Assembly (NCBI GenBank): GCA_910587925.1 | Contig: CAJUOC010000027.1 | Span: forward strand, 1-38,832 | DNA length: 38,832 nt | Direction: 5' to 3' | Source of the DNA: an uncultured Muribaculaceae bacterium | GTDB taxonomy: Bacteria > Bacteroidota > Bacteroidia > Bacteroidales > Muribaculaceae | Part shown: one piece after another, positions 8,218-16,314 of the stretch | Layout of the letters: every line of letters starts with the position of its first letter | Position numbering within the stretch: the first letter of the stretch is position 1 | Notes under the pieces: model-generated | What the model saw: the letters and a program-made list of their open reading frames with translations, nothing else | Database searches by the model: none | What the model was told of the DNA's origin: nothing | Made by a program: the position numbers and the translations under genes

Positions 8218-8240
8218 CTCCGCGCTTCCGGTATTTACGA

Positions 8241-8276
8241 CGAGGCCGGCGCCGCATGGCAGCGGCGCCGGCCTCG
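8241..8276 (-). terminator. Strong hairpin downstream of ferritin
   Basis: A perfect 15-bp GC stem (CGAGGCCGGCGCCGC and its complement) with a six-base loop lies 24 bases after the ferritin stop. The following U-tract is weak, so it may act as a 3'-end stabiliser as much as a terminator. Confidence 0.6.
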
Positions 8277-8299
8277 GTATGGGTGTCGGCGGGGGGCGG

Positions 8300-8818
8300 T
8301 TACTTGCCGGCCAGGGGGGCGGGCACGTTGTAGACGCGGGTGGCCAGCTCCTGGTTGAGGGTGTAGAGGGCCAGGCCGTTGTCGCCGATGAGCTTGAGGC
8401 GGTCGATCATGCCGCGGGCAGTCTCCTCCTCCTCTACCTGCTCGGCCACAAACCAGTCGAGACGGCCTTTGGTGGCATAGTCGTGCTCGGCGTCGGCGAT
8501 GGCGTAGATGCCGTTGATGAGGGCGGTGACTTTCTCCTCGTGGGCGAGAGTGGCCTCGAAGGCGTCGAGGGCGCTGGCCCACTCGGTGGGCACGGCGTCG
8601 ATGGCCTGGAGCATCACCCGGCCGCCGCGGCTGTTGAGGTAGTTGATGAAAATCTCGGCATGGGCCTGCTCTTCCTTAAACTGGATGCGAAACCAGTTGG
8701 CCACGCCGCTCTGTCCCTCGGCCTCAAAGTGCATTGCCATCGACAGATAGAGGTATGCCGACCAGTACTCGGCGTTGATTTGGGCGTTGATAGCGTCCTG
8801 AAGTTTGGGTGATATCAT
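8300..8818 (-). CDS. ftnA: Bacterial non-heme ferritin
   Basis: The 172-residue four-helix protein has the ferritin di-iron centre. Conserved residues are Glu in NAEYWSAYLYL, the E-E-x-x-H set in QFKEEQAHAEIFINYL, Glu in TLAHEEKVTALI and the WFVAEQVEEEE segment. It oxidises and stores iron in a 24-subunit cytoplasmic shell. The ATG at 8818 (MISPKLQDAI) is preferred as the usual family start; an ATG at 8830 in the same frame is also possible. The gene has its own promoter and a downstream hairpin, so it is probably monocistronic. Confidence 0.95.
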   Translation of the reverse strand: MISPKLQDAINAQINAEYWSAYLYLSMAMHFEAEGQSGVANWFRIQFKEEQAHAEIFINYLNSRGGRVMLQAIDAVPTEWASALDAFEATLAHEEKVTALINGIYAIADAEHDYATKGRLDWFVAEQVEEEETARGMIDRLKLIGDNGLALYTLNQELATRVYNVPAPLAGK

Positions 8819-8843
8819 GTTTAGTGTCATTTTAGAGATAGCG

Positions 8844-8875
8844 CAAAATTAGTATAATTGCCGTCATGGTGCAAA
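8844..8875 (-). promoter_or_regulatory. Ferritin promoter
   Basis: The minus strand reads TTTG (plus 8872-8875), 20 bases, then TAATTTTG (plus 8844-8851), a near-perfect Bacteroidota -33/-7 pair. The -7 box lies 25 bases before the chosen start codon. No operator sequence is recognisable. Confidence 0.8.
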
Positions 8876-8877
8876 TA

Positions 8878-8912
8878 AAAAGTGGAGCTGCCGCGGGGGG
8901 CAGCTCCACTTT
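8878..8912 (-). terminator. Rho-independent terminator of the HdeD-like gene
   Basis: On the minus strand a 14-bp stem (AAAGTGGAGCTGCC and complement) with a short loop is followed by a T-rich run (TTTTTATTTG). It lies 17 bases after the stop codon of the HdeD-like gene and overlaps the ferritin promoter's -33 end. Confidence 0.85.
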
Positions 8913-8928
8913 ATGGCGGTGTGTGTCT

Positions 8929-9486
8929 TTACTTGGTCGGTACGGGGCGCAGCTCGTAGCTGGTGATAGCCAGGGTGAAGCCCCAGTAGATGAATGCAAT
9001 CGAGGTGAGAAACGATACCATCATCATGTCGCTTACCCAGCCGGCTTCCATGAAGAAGAATCCGATGAGGCAGAGCAGCACGCCGTTGATGAGGCCGATC
9101 CACCAGTATTTGTTGCGGGTGCGGTAGCAGGCGCCGATCAGAGCCTCGATGCCCCAGAAGATGAAGAGGAATGCCAGGAAGTAGGGGAAGACGGCCTCGC
9201 TCAGGACGATGCTGCGCACGAGCATGAAGCCGATAAACATATCAATGATGCCGCCGGCGAGCCACCAGCCCCATGCCTTGGCATGGTTGGGCCCCGAGGC
9301 CACGCAAAGCTGCACTATGCCGGTGAGGATAAGCAGCCAGCCGAAAATTTGCGATGCGATGGCGAAACCTGCTTCGGGCCAGAACCAGTATGCGAAGCCT
9401 GCCAGCACCATGAGGATGCCTACTGCCAGGACTACCCACCATGCGCGGGTCTGTCCCAGATAAGATAAGTTAAATAAAGGTTTCAT
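8929..9486 (-). CDS. HdeD / DUF308 family integral membrane protein
   Basis: The 185-residue protein has about six hydrophobic segments in paired helices (WWVVLAVGILMVLAGF, GWLLILTGIVQLCVA, GGIIDMFIGFMLV, FPYFLAFLFIFWGIEALIGA, WIGLINGVLLCLIGFFF, MMVSFLTSIAFIYWGFTLAI). The repeated G-W-x-L/I-L-x-G-I pattern is typical of HdeD-type DUF308 proteins. E. coli HdeD is linked to acid resistance at high cell density; the role here is not established. The ATG at 9486 (MKPLFNLSYLG) is chosen; an in-frame upstream ATG at 9567 adds an unconserved hydrophilic leader. Confidence 0.8.
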   Translation of the reverse strand: MKPLFNLSYLGQTRAWWVVLAVGILMVLAGFAYWFWPEAGFAIASQIFGWLLILTGIVQLCVASGPNHAKAWGWWLAGGIIDMFIGFMLVRSIVLSEAVFPYFLAFLFIFWGIEALIGACYRTRNKYWWIGLINGVLLCLIGFFFMEAGWVSDMMMVSFLTSIAFIYWGFTLAITSYELRPVPTK

Positions 9487-9558
9487 AATGTATGTTTTTG
9501 AATGGATTTGTATTCGTTGCTCATTTTTGATAATATAACAAGCGCCTCGGGGCAATAG

Positions 9559-9590
9559 TTGGGTCATGCGTAAAAAAATGTTTAACTTTG
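9559..9590 (+). promoter_or_regulatory. mutS2 promoter
   Basis: A -7 box TAACTTTG (9583-9590) follows a TTG (9559-9561) by 21 bases. The possible TTG start codon at 9588 falls inside this -7 box, which argues for translation starting further downstream. Confidence 0.7.
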
Positions 9591-9608
9591 CACAAGAATT
9601 TATTGAGA

Positions 9609-12080
9609 GTGATTTACCCCGACAATTTCGAGAAAAAGACAGGCTTCGACGGTGTGCGCCGCATGGTGGCCGAGCGCTGCTCGTCGGCCATGGGCCGCGA
9701 GCTGGCGGCCGGCATGGCTTTCAGCGCCGACTACGATACCGTGGCCGCGCTGCTGGGCCGCGCGGCCGAGATGCTGGCCATCCTGCGCTCCGACGAAGAC
9801 TTCCCCGCCACCGATGCCGACGACCTCACCGGCCGGTTGCGCGCCGTGCGCCCCGAAGGCACATGGCTTACCGGCGCCGAGCTGCATCAGCTGCGCCGGA
9901 CGCTGGCCACGCTCGGTGCCATCGCATCGTTTTTTGCCGCCCACCGCTCCGACGAGGGTGTGTCGGTATATCCGCATCTCGACGCCCTGAGCCTGGAGCT
10001 GGACGCTTTCCCGGCGCTGGTGCGCGAGATAGACCGCATCATCGACCGCTGGGGCGAGCTCAAAGACAATGCCTCGCCCGAGCTGAGCGACATACGCCGC
10101 CGGCTGGCCTCGATGGCCGGCTCCATCAACGCCGCCATGCGCCGGGTGATGGAGCGCGCCCGCCGCGACGGCCTCATCGACGCCGACGCCGCTCCGGCGG
10201 TGCGCGACGGGCGGCTGGTGCTGCCTCTGTCGCCGATGAACAAGCGCCGTATCCCGGGTATCGTCCACGACGAGAGCGCCTCGGGCAAGACAGTCTTTGT
10301 CGAGCCGGCCGAGGTGGTCGAGGCCGGCAACCGTATGCGAGAGCTGGAGATGGAGGAGCACCGCGAGCAGGTACGTATCCTCACCGCCTTTGCCTCGACG
10401 CTGCGCCCCTATATCGACGACCTGCTTGACTCGTATACTCTGCTGGGACGCTTCGACTTCATACGCGCCAAGGCGACGCTGGCGGCCGATACCGATGCCT
10501 CGCTGCCCCATCTCCACCGCGGGCCGGCCATGGAGTGGTACCACGCCGTGCACCCCGTGCTGCGCGAGAGCCTCGCCGCCCACGGCAAGGAGGTGGTGCC
10601 GCTCGACATCACCCTCACTCCCGAGCGCCGCATACTGGTGGTGTCGGGGCCCAATGCCGGCGGCAAATCGGTCACGCTCAAGACTGTGGCCGTGGTGCAG
10701 TATATGATGCAATGCGGTATGCTGCCGCCGCTGTACGACAACTCCCACATGGGTCTGTTTGATGGCATATTCATTGATATCGGCGACGACCAGTCGATTG
10801 AAAACGAACTGAGTACATACTCCTCACACCTGCGCTCGATGAAGACCTTCCTGGCCCGCGGCGACAGCCATACGCTGGCGCTGGTCGATGAGTTTGGCGC
10901 CGGTACCGAGCCTCAGATCGGCGGCGCGATGGCGCAGGCCATCCTGGCGCAGTTCAACGCCCAGGGCATGTGGGGCGTCATCACCACCCATTTCCAGAAT
11001 CTCAAGAAATACGCCGAGGAGACTCCCGGCCTGGTCAATGGCTCGATGCTGTACGACCGCCGCGAGATGCGCCCGCTCTTTGCCCTGAGCATAGGCCATC
11101 CCGGCAGCTCCTTTGCCATCGAGATAGCCCGCAAGACCGGGCTGCCCGAGAGCATCATAGCCGCCGCGGCCGATATCGTGGGCAGCGAGTATGTCAATCT
11201 CGACAAGTATCTGCTCGACATCGCCCGCGACCGCCGCTACTGGGAGGGCAAGCGCCGCGACATACGCGAGCGCGAGAAGCGCCTGGAGCAGGTCATCGAG
11301 AAGTATCAGGCCGATGCCGAGGCCCTGCGCCTGCAGCGCTCGACCATCCTGGGCGAGGCTCGCCGCGAGGCCGGCCGCATACTCGAGGGCAGCAATGCCG
11401 CCATCGAGCGAGCCATACGCGATATACGTACCGCCCAGGCCGAGCGCGAGAAGACTCTCGAGGCGCGACGCCGCCTCGAGGAGGAGCGCCGGGCGCTCAC
11501 ATCGGCCGATGAGTCGGCCGAGCCGGAGGCACTGGCCCGCTCGCCCCGCCGCAAAGACAAGGGCAAGGGCCGCGCCGCAGCGCCCAAGACAGCGGCGGCC
11601 GCCGCCGCACCCCGTCCGCTGGCTCCGGGCGACCACGTGCAGCTCGACGGCGCCGGCACGGTGGGCACGGTCGAGGAGATACGCGGCAAGGAGGCCGTGG
11701 TGATTTTCGGCCAGTTGCGTACCACCGCCAAGCTCTCGCGGCTGCATCCCACCCTGAAGAAGCCTCAGAGCGGAGCATCGCAGCGCGCGTCGGTCATCAG
11801 CGCGGCCACCTCGGCCCAGAGCCGCGAGCGCCAGCTCAATTTCTCGCAGGAAATCGACGTGCGCGGCATGCGTGTCGACGAGGCCCTGCAGGCCATCATG
11901 TATTATATCGACGATGCCGTGCAATTCAACGCCGGCCGTGTGCGCATACTCCACGGCACGGGCACCGGCGCCTTGCGCCAGGCCATACGCGAGTATCTCG
12001 ACACCGTGCCCGCCGTGGCCCGCTACGCCGACGAGGATGTGCGCTTTGGCGGCGCAGGCATCACAGTAGTAGAATTTTGA
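9609..12080 (+). CDS. mutS2: Endonuclease MutS2
   Basis: The 823-residue protein has the MutS2 layout. A MutS core/clamp region is followed by an ABC-type ATPase with Walker A GPNAGGKS (G347 onward) and Walker B/signature segments (STYSSHLRSM, LALVDEFGAGTEP, and the TTHF histidine). A long charged coiled coil follows, with a C-terminal Smr nuclease domain (DVRGMRVDEALQAI ... ILHGTGTGALRQAI). MutS2 suppresses recombination or rescues collided ribosomes, depending on species. GTG at 9609 (MIYPDNFEKK) is chosen because the alternative TTG at 9588 overlaps the promoter's -7 box. An insertion of alanine/proline-rich linker lies before the Smr part. Confidence 0.93.
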   Translation: MIYPDNFEKKTGFDGVRRMVAERCSSAMGRELAAGMAFSADYDTVAALLGRAAEMLAILRSDEDFPATDADDLTGRLRAVRPEGTWLTGAELHQLRRTLATLGAIASFFAAHRSDEGVSVYPHLDALSLELDAFPALVREIDRIIDRWGELKDNASPELSDIRRRLASMAGSINAAMRRVMERARRDGLIDADAAPAVRDGRLVLPLSPMNKRRIPGIVHDESASGKTVFVEPAEVVEAGNRMRELEMEEHREQVRILTAFASTLRPYIDDLLDSYTLLGRFDFIRAKATLAADTDASLPHLHRGPAMEWYHAVHPVLRESLAAHGKEVVPLDITLTPERRILVVSGPNAGGKSVTLKTVAVVQYMMQCGMLPPLYDNSHMGLFDGIFIDIGDDQSIENELSTYSSHLRSMKTFLARGDSHTLALVDEFGAGTEPQIGGAMAQAILAQFNAQGMWGVITTHFQNLKKYAEETPGLVNGSMLYDRREMRPLFALSIGHPGSSFAIEIARKTGLPESIIAAAADIVGSEYVNLDKYLLDIARDRRYWEGKRRDIREREKRLEQVIEKYQADAEALRLQRSTILGEARREAGRILEGSNAAIERAIRDIRTAQAEREKTLEARRRLEEERRALTSADESAEPEALARSPRRKDKGKGRAAAPKTAAAAAAPRPLAPGDHVQLDGAGTVGTVEEIRGKEAVVIFGQLRTTAKLSRLHPTLKKPQSGASQRASVISAATSAQSRERQLNFSQEIDVRGMRVDEALQAIMYYIDDAVQFNAGRVRILHGTGTGALRQAIREYLDTVPAVARYADEDVRFGGAGITVVEF

Positions 12081-12088
12081 TTTTTGAT

Positions 12089-12700
12089 ATGTCAGAAAAG
12101 CAATCAGTCACTTGCGGCGGCGAGCCGCATCTGCTCGCCACACTGTTTATCACATTTGTCAAGATAGGGGCATTTACATTCGGAGGCGGCTGGGCCATGA
12201 TTTCGCTCATACAACGCGAGGTGGTCGACCGCCGCGGCTGGATTGAGGAGAGCGAGTTTCTCGACCTGCTCGCCCTGGCGCAGTCGATGCCCGGCATATT
12301 GGCGGTCAATATCGCCGTGGTGGTGGGCGATCGCCTGCGCAACCTGCGCGGCAGCCTGGTGGCATCGGCCGGCACCATCCTGCCCTGCTTCCTGATCATA
12401 CTGGCCATCGCCATCTTTCTCACCCCCGAGATTATCACCGGCAATGCCACTGTCGCCGCCATATTCAAGGGTATACGCCCTGCGGTGGTCGCCCTCATCA
12501 TCACTCCGGTGATCACATCGGCACGCGCCGCCGGCATCGGCCTGCGCACGGCATGGATACCCGTGGCGGTGGCCCTGCTCATATGGAGCAAGTGGCCGGT
12601 GGTGTCAAATCCAATACTTTTTATCGTGTTGGGCGGTCTCGCGGGCTGGATGCAGCTGCGCCATACCCGGCGCCGTATGCAGAAAGGGGGTGAGGCATGA
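12089..12700 (+). CDS. Chromate transporter family protein, first half
   Basis: The 203-residue membrane protein carries the CHR-domain signature FVKIGAFTFGGGWAMISLIQREVV near its N-terminus and LALAQSMPGILAVNIAVVVG next, followed by several hydrophobic helices. Such half-size CHR proteins normally work in pairs, and the second half follows at once with an ATGA overlap. The family is annotated as chromate efflux, but the physiological anion of Bacteroidota members is unknown. The ATG at 12089 is chosen over an in-frame TTG at 12077. It starts 8 bases after mutS2. Confidence 0.88.
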   Translation: MSEKQSVTCGGEPHLLATLFITFVKIGAFTFGGGWAMISLIQREVVDRRGWIEESEFLDLLALAQSMPGILAVNIAVVVGDRLRNLRGSLVASAGTILPCFLIILAIAIFLTPEIITGNATVAAIFKGIRPAVVALIITPVITSARAAGIGLRTAWIPVAVALLIWSKWPVVSNPILFIVLGGLAGWMQLRHTRRRMQKGGEA

Positions 12701-13266
12701 TGATTTATCTGCGGCTCATATGGAGCTACCTCAAGATAGGATTCTTTGGCTTCGGCGGCGGATATGCCATGCTCGCCCTCATTGAAAACGAGATAGTGTC
12801 GCCGGGGTGGATTACCGAGAAGATGTTTACCGACATCGTGGCCATATCGCAGATGACCCCGGGGCCGATAGGTATCAACTCGGCCACCTATATCGGCTAT
12901 GCCGCGCCGATGAAGGCCCTGGCGCCATGCTCGCCGCTGTGGGGCATCGCCGGGTCGCTGCTGTGCACGCTGGTAGTGGTGCTCCCGTCGTTCATACTCG
13001 TGCGCTACGCCGGCCACTACATACGCCGCCACCGCCAGAGCGAGGCCATCGAGGGTGTCTTCCGCGGCCTGCGCCCGGTGGTGATAGGGCTGATAGCCTC
13101 GGCCGCGCTCATACTGATGAACGGCGAGAATTTCGGCTACGCCACCGCCGACATCACCGTCAGCGTGGCCATCTGCGTGGCCGTGCTCGCCCTCAATCTC
13201 TTTACCAAGATACACCCCATCTGGCTCATATGCGCCGCTGGCGTGGCCGGATTCATACTCTTCTGA
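12697..13266 (+). CDS. Chromate transporter family protein, second half
   Basis: The 189-residue partner repeats the CHR signature (YLKIGFFGFGGGYAMLALIENEIV, then VAISQMTPGPIGINSATYIGY) and has about five hydrophobic helices. It overlaps the first half by four bases and the folC start by one. The pair probably forms an antiparallel heterodimer in the inner membrane, as for other paired short CHR proteins. Confidence 0.88.
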   Translation: MMIYLRLIWSYLKIGFFGFGGGYAMLALIENEIVSPGWITEKMFTDIVAISQMTPGPIGINSATYIGYAAPMKALAPCSPLWGIAGSLLCTLVVVLPSFILVRYAGHYIRRHRQSEAIEGVFRGLRPVVIGLIASAALILMNGENFGYATADITVSVAICVAVLALNLFTKIHPIWLICAAGVAGFILF

Positions 13267-14540
13267 TGGACGACAGATACACAGCGACACTCGAGTGGAT
13301 GTACGCGCAGACCCCCGTATTTGAGCGGGCCGGCGCTGCCGCCTACAAGCCCGGGCCGGAGCGCGTGACCGAGCTGAGCCGCGCCTTTGGCAATCCTCAC
13401 CGCCGCCTGCGCTGCATCCACGTGGCCGGTACCAACGGCAAAGGCTCCACAGCCTCCACCCTGGCCGCCATACTCTCGGCCGCCGGGCTGCGTACGGGAC
13501 TCTTCACCTCGCCACACCTGGCCGACTTCCGCGAGCGCATACGTGTCGACGGCCGTATGATTCCGCGCGGGAGCGTAGTCGATTTCATCGACCGCTTCCG
13601 CCGGCTGTGCCCCGCGGCAGAGCCGTCGTTTTTCGAGCTTACCACCGTGATGGCCTTTGAGCACTTTGCCCGCGAGCAGGTCGACTGGGCCGTCATCGAG
13701 GTGGGGCTGGGCGGACGCCTCGACTCCACCAATATCATCACGCCCGAGTTGTGTGTCATCACCAATATCTCGCTCGACCACACGTCGCTCCTCGGCGATA
13801 CTCCCGAGGCCATCGCCGCCGAGAAAGCCGGCATCATCAAGGCCGGCGTGCCAGTGGTGATCGGGCGCGCCGAGGGTGGGGTGCGCGAGGTGTTTGAGTG
13901 CGTCGCTGCCGGCATGGATGCGCCGATTGACTTTGCGCAGGACGCGCCGCTGCTCACCGCCGAGTGTCTGCCCGACCACAATATCTACCATACCGCCGCC
14001 TACGGCACCATCCGCGGCGAGCTTTCGGGTGAGTGCCAGGTCGAAAACGCCAATACCGTGCTTCACGCCCTCGGCTATCTGCCTGCGCTGCCGCCCGACG
14101 CCGTGCGGCGCGGCTTTGCCCAGGTGGGCACACTCACCGGTCTGCGCGGTCGCTGGACAGTGATGTCCACCTCGCCCGCAGTAATCTACGACACCGGCCA
14201 CAATCCCGGCGGCTGGGCCTATAATGCCCCACGCCTGGCCGCACTGGCCGCAGAGGCTCCGCTCGAGGTCGTGCTCGGCTTCGCCGCCGACAAGGATGTC
14301 GACACCATCCTGGACATGCTGCCCCGCGACGGCGTCACATATCGGCTGGCAACGCCATCTACCCCCCGCGGCCTCGACAGCGCCTACCTGCTCGGGCGCG
14401 CCCGTGCCGCCGGACTGCGCGGCGAGGCATACCCCACCGTCGCCGCTGCCTACGCCGCCGCCCGCTCCACCGGCCACACCATCTTTGTCGGCGGCTCCAA
14501 CTTCGTCGTCGCCGACCTCCTCTCCCTTTTTCCCGACTGA
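13266..14540 (+). CDS. folC: Bifunctional folylpolyglutamate synthase / dihydrofolate synthase
   Basis: The 424-residue protein has the Mur-ligase-type P-loop GTNGKGST at residues 55-62, the LFTSPHLADFRERIRVDG segment typical of FolC, and a HTSLLGDTPEAIAAEKAGIIK segment. The C-terminal glutamate-binding domain contains IYDTGHNPGGW. It adds glutamate to dihydropteroate and folates in the cytoplasm. The ATG at 13266 shares its A with the TGA of the upstream transporter gene (TGATG). Longer upstream frames are unconserved. It probably belongs to the mutS2 transcript. Confidence 0.93.
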   Translation: MDDRYTATLEWMYAQTPVFERAGAAAYKPGPERVTELSRAFGNPHRRLRCIHVAGTNGKGSTASTLAAILSAAGLRTGLFTSPHLADFRERIRVDGRMIPRGSVVDFIDRFRRLCPAAEPSFFELTTVMAFEHFAREQVDWAVIEVGLGGRLDSTNIITPELCVITNISLDHTSLLGDTPEAIAAEKAGIIKAGVPVVIGRAEGGVREVFECVAAGMDAPIDFAQDAPLLTAECLPDHNIYHTAAYGTIRGELSGECQVENANTVLHALGYLPALPPDAVRRGFAQVGTLTGLRGRWTVMSTSPAVIYDTGHNPGGWAYNAPRLAALAAEAPLEVVLGFAADKDVDTILDMLPRDGVTYRLATPSTPRGLDSAYLLGRARAAGLRGEAYPTVAAAYAAARSTGHTIFVGGSNFVVADLLSLFPD

Positions 14541-14567
14541 AAAGCCATATTTATCAATAAATTGTTG

Positions 14568-14575
14568 TATTTTTG
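14568..14575 (+). promoter_or_regulatory. -7 box upstream of the small gene/GNAT pair
   Basis: TATTTTTG matches TAnnTTTG and lies 29 bases before the ATG at 14605. No convincing -33 element is seen at the usual distance, so the call is tentative. Confidence 0.5.
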
Positions 14576-14604
14576 TAAAATACTAAATCTGTAGATACTC
14601 TGAG

Positions 14605-14763
14605 ATGGCACGACCGATTAAAGAAACCCCTATACTGTATGGCTCTGATGCGCGCCGTTTTGAGCAGCGTATGCAGAATCCGCCCAAGGTGTCGGCTGAA
14701 AAGCGCGAGCAGGTGCGCCGCTCGTATGAAACCGTCATGAGCATGATGGTAAACAGGCCGTGA
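14605..14763 (+). CDS. Small basic protein upstream of a GNAT acetyltransferase, possible antitoxin
   Basis: The reading frame runs from ATG at 14605 to TGA at 14761-14763 and encodes 52 residues (MARPIKETPILYGSDARRFE ... YETVMSMMVNRP). It is highly charged, with a YGSDARRFEQRM segment and a helical KREQVRRSYETV segment. The GTG start of the GNAT gene overlaps its stop (GTGA), implying coupled translation. This arrangement, together with an own promoter-like box, resembles GNAT toxin-antitoxin pairs. However, the protein is not a recognisable ribbon-helix-helix antitoxin, so the role is inferred from context only. Confidence 0.7.
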   Translation: MARPIKETPILYGSDARRFEQRMQNPPKVSAEKREQVRRSYETVMSMMVNRP

Positions 14764-15308
14764 CCCGGGAAGAGTTTCAGCAGCGTTGTATTGTGCGCCG
14801 GCTAAATGCCGGCGAGCGCATCGCTGCGTTTGATTGTCAGGATGCAGACCTCAACGACTTTATAGTCAATGAGGCAGCCTTGTATAGGGAAGCGTTGCTG
14901 GCAGTGACATATGTGGTTGAAGACAAGTCGACCCGCGAGGTGCTTGCATACTTCAGCCTGACCAACGACAAAGTGTCAATATCGGATTTTGAGAGTAAGG
15001 CGGATTTCAACAGATTCAGAAAGCAGAAGTTTGTCAACGAGAAACGCATCAGAAGTTATCCGGCAATAAAGATTGGCCGACTTGCCATCGCCAAGTCTAT
15101 ACAGCATCAGAGTGTCGGTACATATCTGCTTGAATTTATTGAAGATTACTTTATTGTCGACAATAAGAGCGGATGCCGCTTTGTCACGGTCGATGCGTAT
15201 GTCGATGCAATTCCATTTTACATCAAAAATAACTATCAGTTTCTGAACAATGATGATGAGGATAAGAATACACGAGTGATGTATTTTGACCTCGCTTCTT
15301 TACTGTGA
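14760..15308 (+). CDS. GNAT family N-acetyltransferase
   Basis: The 182-residue protein has a GNAT-like plan. An N-terminal CQDADLNDFIVNEA segment resembles those of GNAT toxins and RimI-like enzymes. Next are a beta-strand core (YVVEDKSTREVLAYFSLTND), then AIKIGRLAIAKSIQHQSVGTYLLEFI covering the acetyl-CoA-binding loop in degenerate form, and a C-terminal FYIKNNYQFL. It starts with GTG overlapping the stop of the 52-residue gene. Base composition is clearly more AT-rich than folC or the glycosyltransferase beside it, suggesting separate acquisition. A tRNA-acetylating toxin is possible but unproven. Confidence 0.82.
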   Translation: MTREEFQQRCIVRRLNAGERIAAFDCQDADLNDFIVNEAALYREALLAVTYVVEDKSTREVLAYFSLTNDKVSISDFESKADFNRFRKQKFVNEKRIRSYPAIKIGRLAIAKSIQHQSVGTYLLEFIEDYFIVDNKSGCRFVTVDAYVDAIPFYIKNNYQFLNNDDEDKNTRVMYFDLASLL

Positions 15309-15309
15309 T

Positions 15310-16314
15310 ATGAAAGATATTAGCGTAAGTGTCATAATACCGGTGTACAATGCGGCGCCGTGGCTGGAGCGGTGTGTCGACAGTGTGCGCAGCCAGTCGG
15401 TCAGCAACATCGAGGTATTGCTCATTGATGACGGATCGACCGACGGCTCGGGTGCTATGTGTGAGTTGTTTGCTGGCGATGACCCCCGTATACGGGTATT
15501 CCACCAGCCCAACGGCGGTGTGTCGGCGGCGCGCAATCTCGCCCTCCGCATGGCGCGAGGCCGCTGGCTGGCATTTGTCGATGCCGACGATACTCTGCCT
15601 GCCGACTCGCTGCAGCTGCGGCTCGATGCCGGTACGCGCACAGGCGCCGACGCTGTCATTGCCGACTACTGCGAGATAGGAGTCAACGGCTCGACCCACG
15701 ACCGCCACTCTTCTTTCCAGGCAGGATGTCTCGATAAAAATGGTATAATATCCGGGATACTCGCTGCATCATTGGAGCCTGACTCTTTTTTTGCAGCGCT
15801 ATGGAACAAGCTCTACCGCCGCGAGCTTTTCGAGCGCGGCGGTATCACCTTCCCGGCGCGCAAGCGTGCCGAGGACTGGATGGTGAATATCGCATACTTT
15901 GAGTTGGCCAAGAGTTGCGCTGTCATATCTGATGTGGTGTACAATTATCACCGCAATACGGCGAGCGCCATGGCCAAGGCATATCCCGAGCAGCCGCGTC
16001 TGTGGCGCGAGTCGTTGGAGCTGAAGCGCCGGTTGATTGACACTTACGGCTATCAGCGCGATAAGGCGGCTGATGCGGCTGTATTTTTCGGTGAGGTCGT
16101 CGAGCATCTGTTGCGGGTCGCCGGAGGTGGCGGCGATTATGTCATGGCGCGCGAGGCGCTCTCGCTTGATGAGAGTATGGCGGCAGCCCTGGCCGCCGAC
16201 CCGTCGAAGCTCTACCGCCTGGCGCGCCTACTGCGCCCGCTGGTGGTGCGGCGGCATTTCCGCATCGCCTGGATTATTGCGCGGGTGTGGGCGATTATAG
16301 CTCAGCGGCGGTAG
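15310..16314 (+). CDS. Glycosyltransferase family 2 protein
   Basis: The 334-residue protein begins with the GT-A nucleotide-sugar fold: VSVIIPVYNAAPWLERCVDSV, then LLIDDGSTDGSG, NGGVSAARNLAL and the metal-binding LAFVDADDTL. It probably adds a sugar to a surface glycan from the cytoplasmic face. No other polysaccharide gene is nearby, so it is an isolated glycosyltransferase. The ATG at 15310 lies one base after the GNAT stop. Its 3' end overlaps the convergent ABC ATPase gene by 13 bases. Confidence 0.9.
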   Translation: MKDISVSVIIPVYNAAPWLERCVDSVRSQSVSNIEVLLIDDGSTDGSGAMCELFAGDDPRIRVFHQPNGGVSAARNLALRMARGRWLAFVDADDTLPADSLQLRLDAGTRTGADAVIADYCEIGVNGSTHDRHSSFQAGCLDKNGIISGILAASLEPDSFFAALWNKLYRRELFERGGITFPARKRAEDWMVNIAYFELAKSCAVISDVVYNYHRNTASAMAKAYPEQPRLWRESLELKRRLIDTYGYQRDKAADAAVFFGEVVEHLLRVAGGGGDYVMAREALSLDESMAAALAADPSKLYRLARLLRPLVVRRHFRIAWIIARVWAIIAQRR

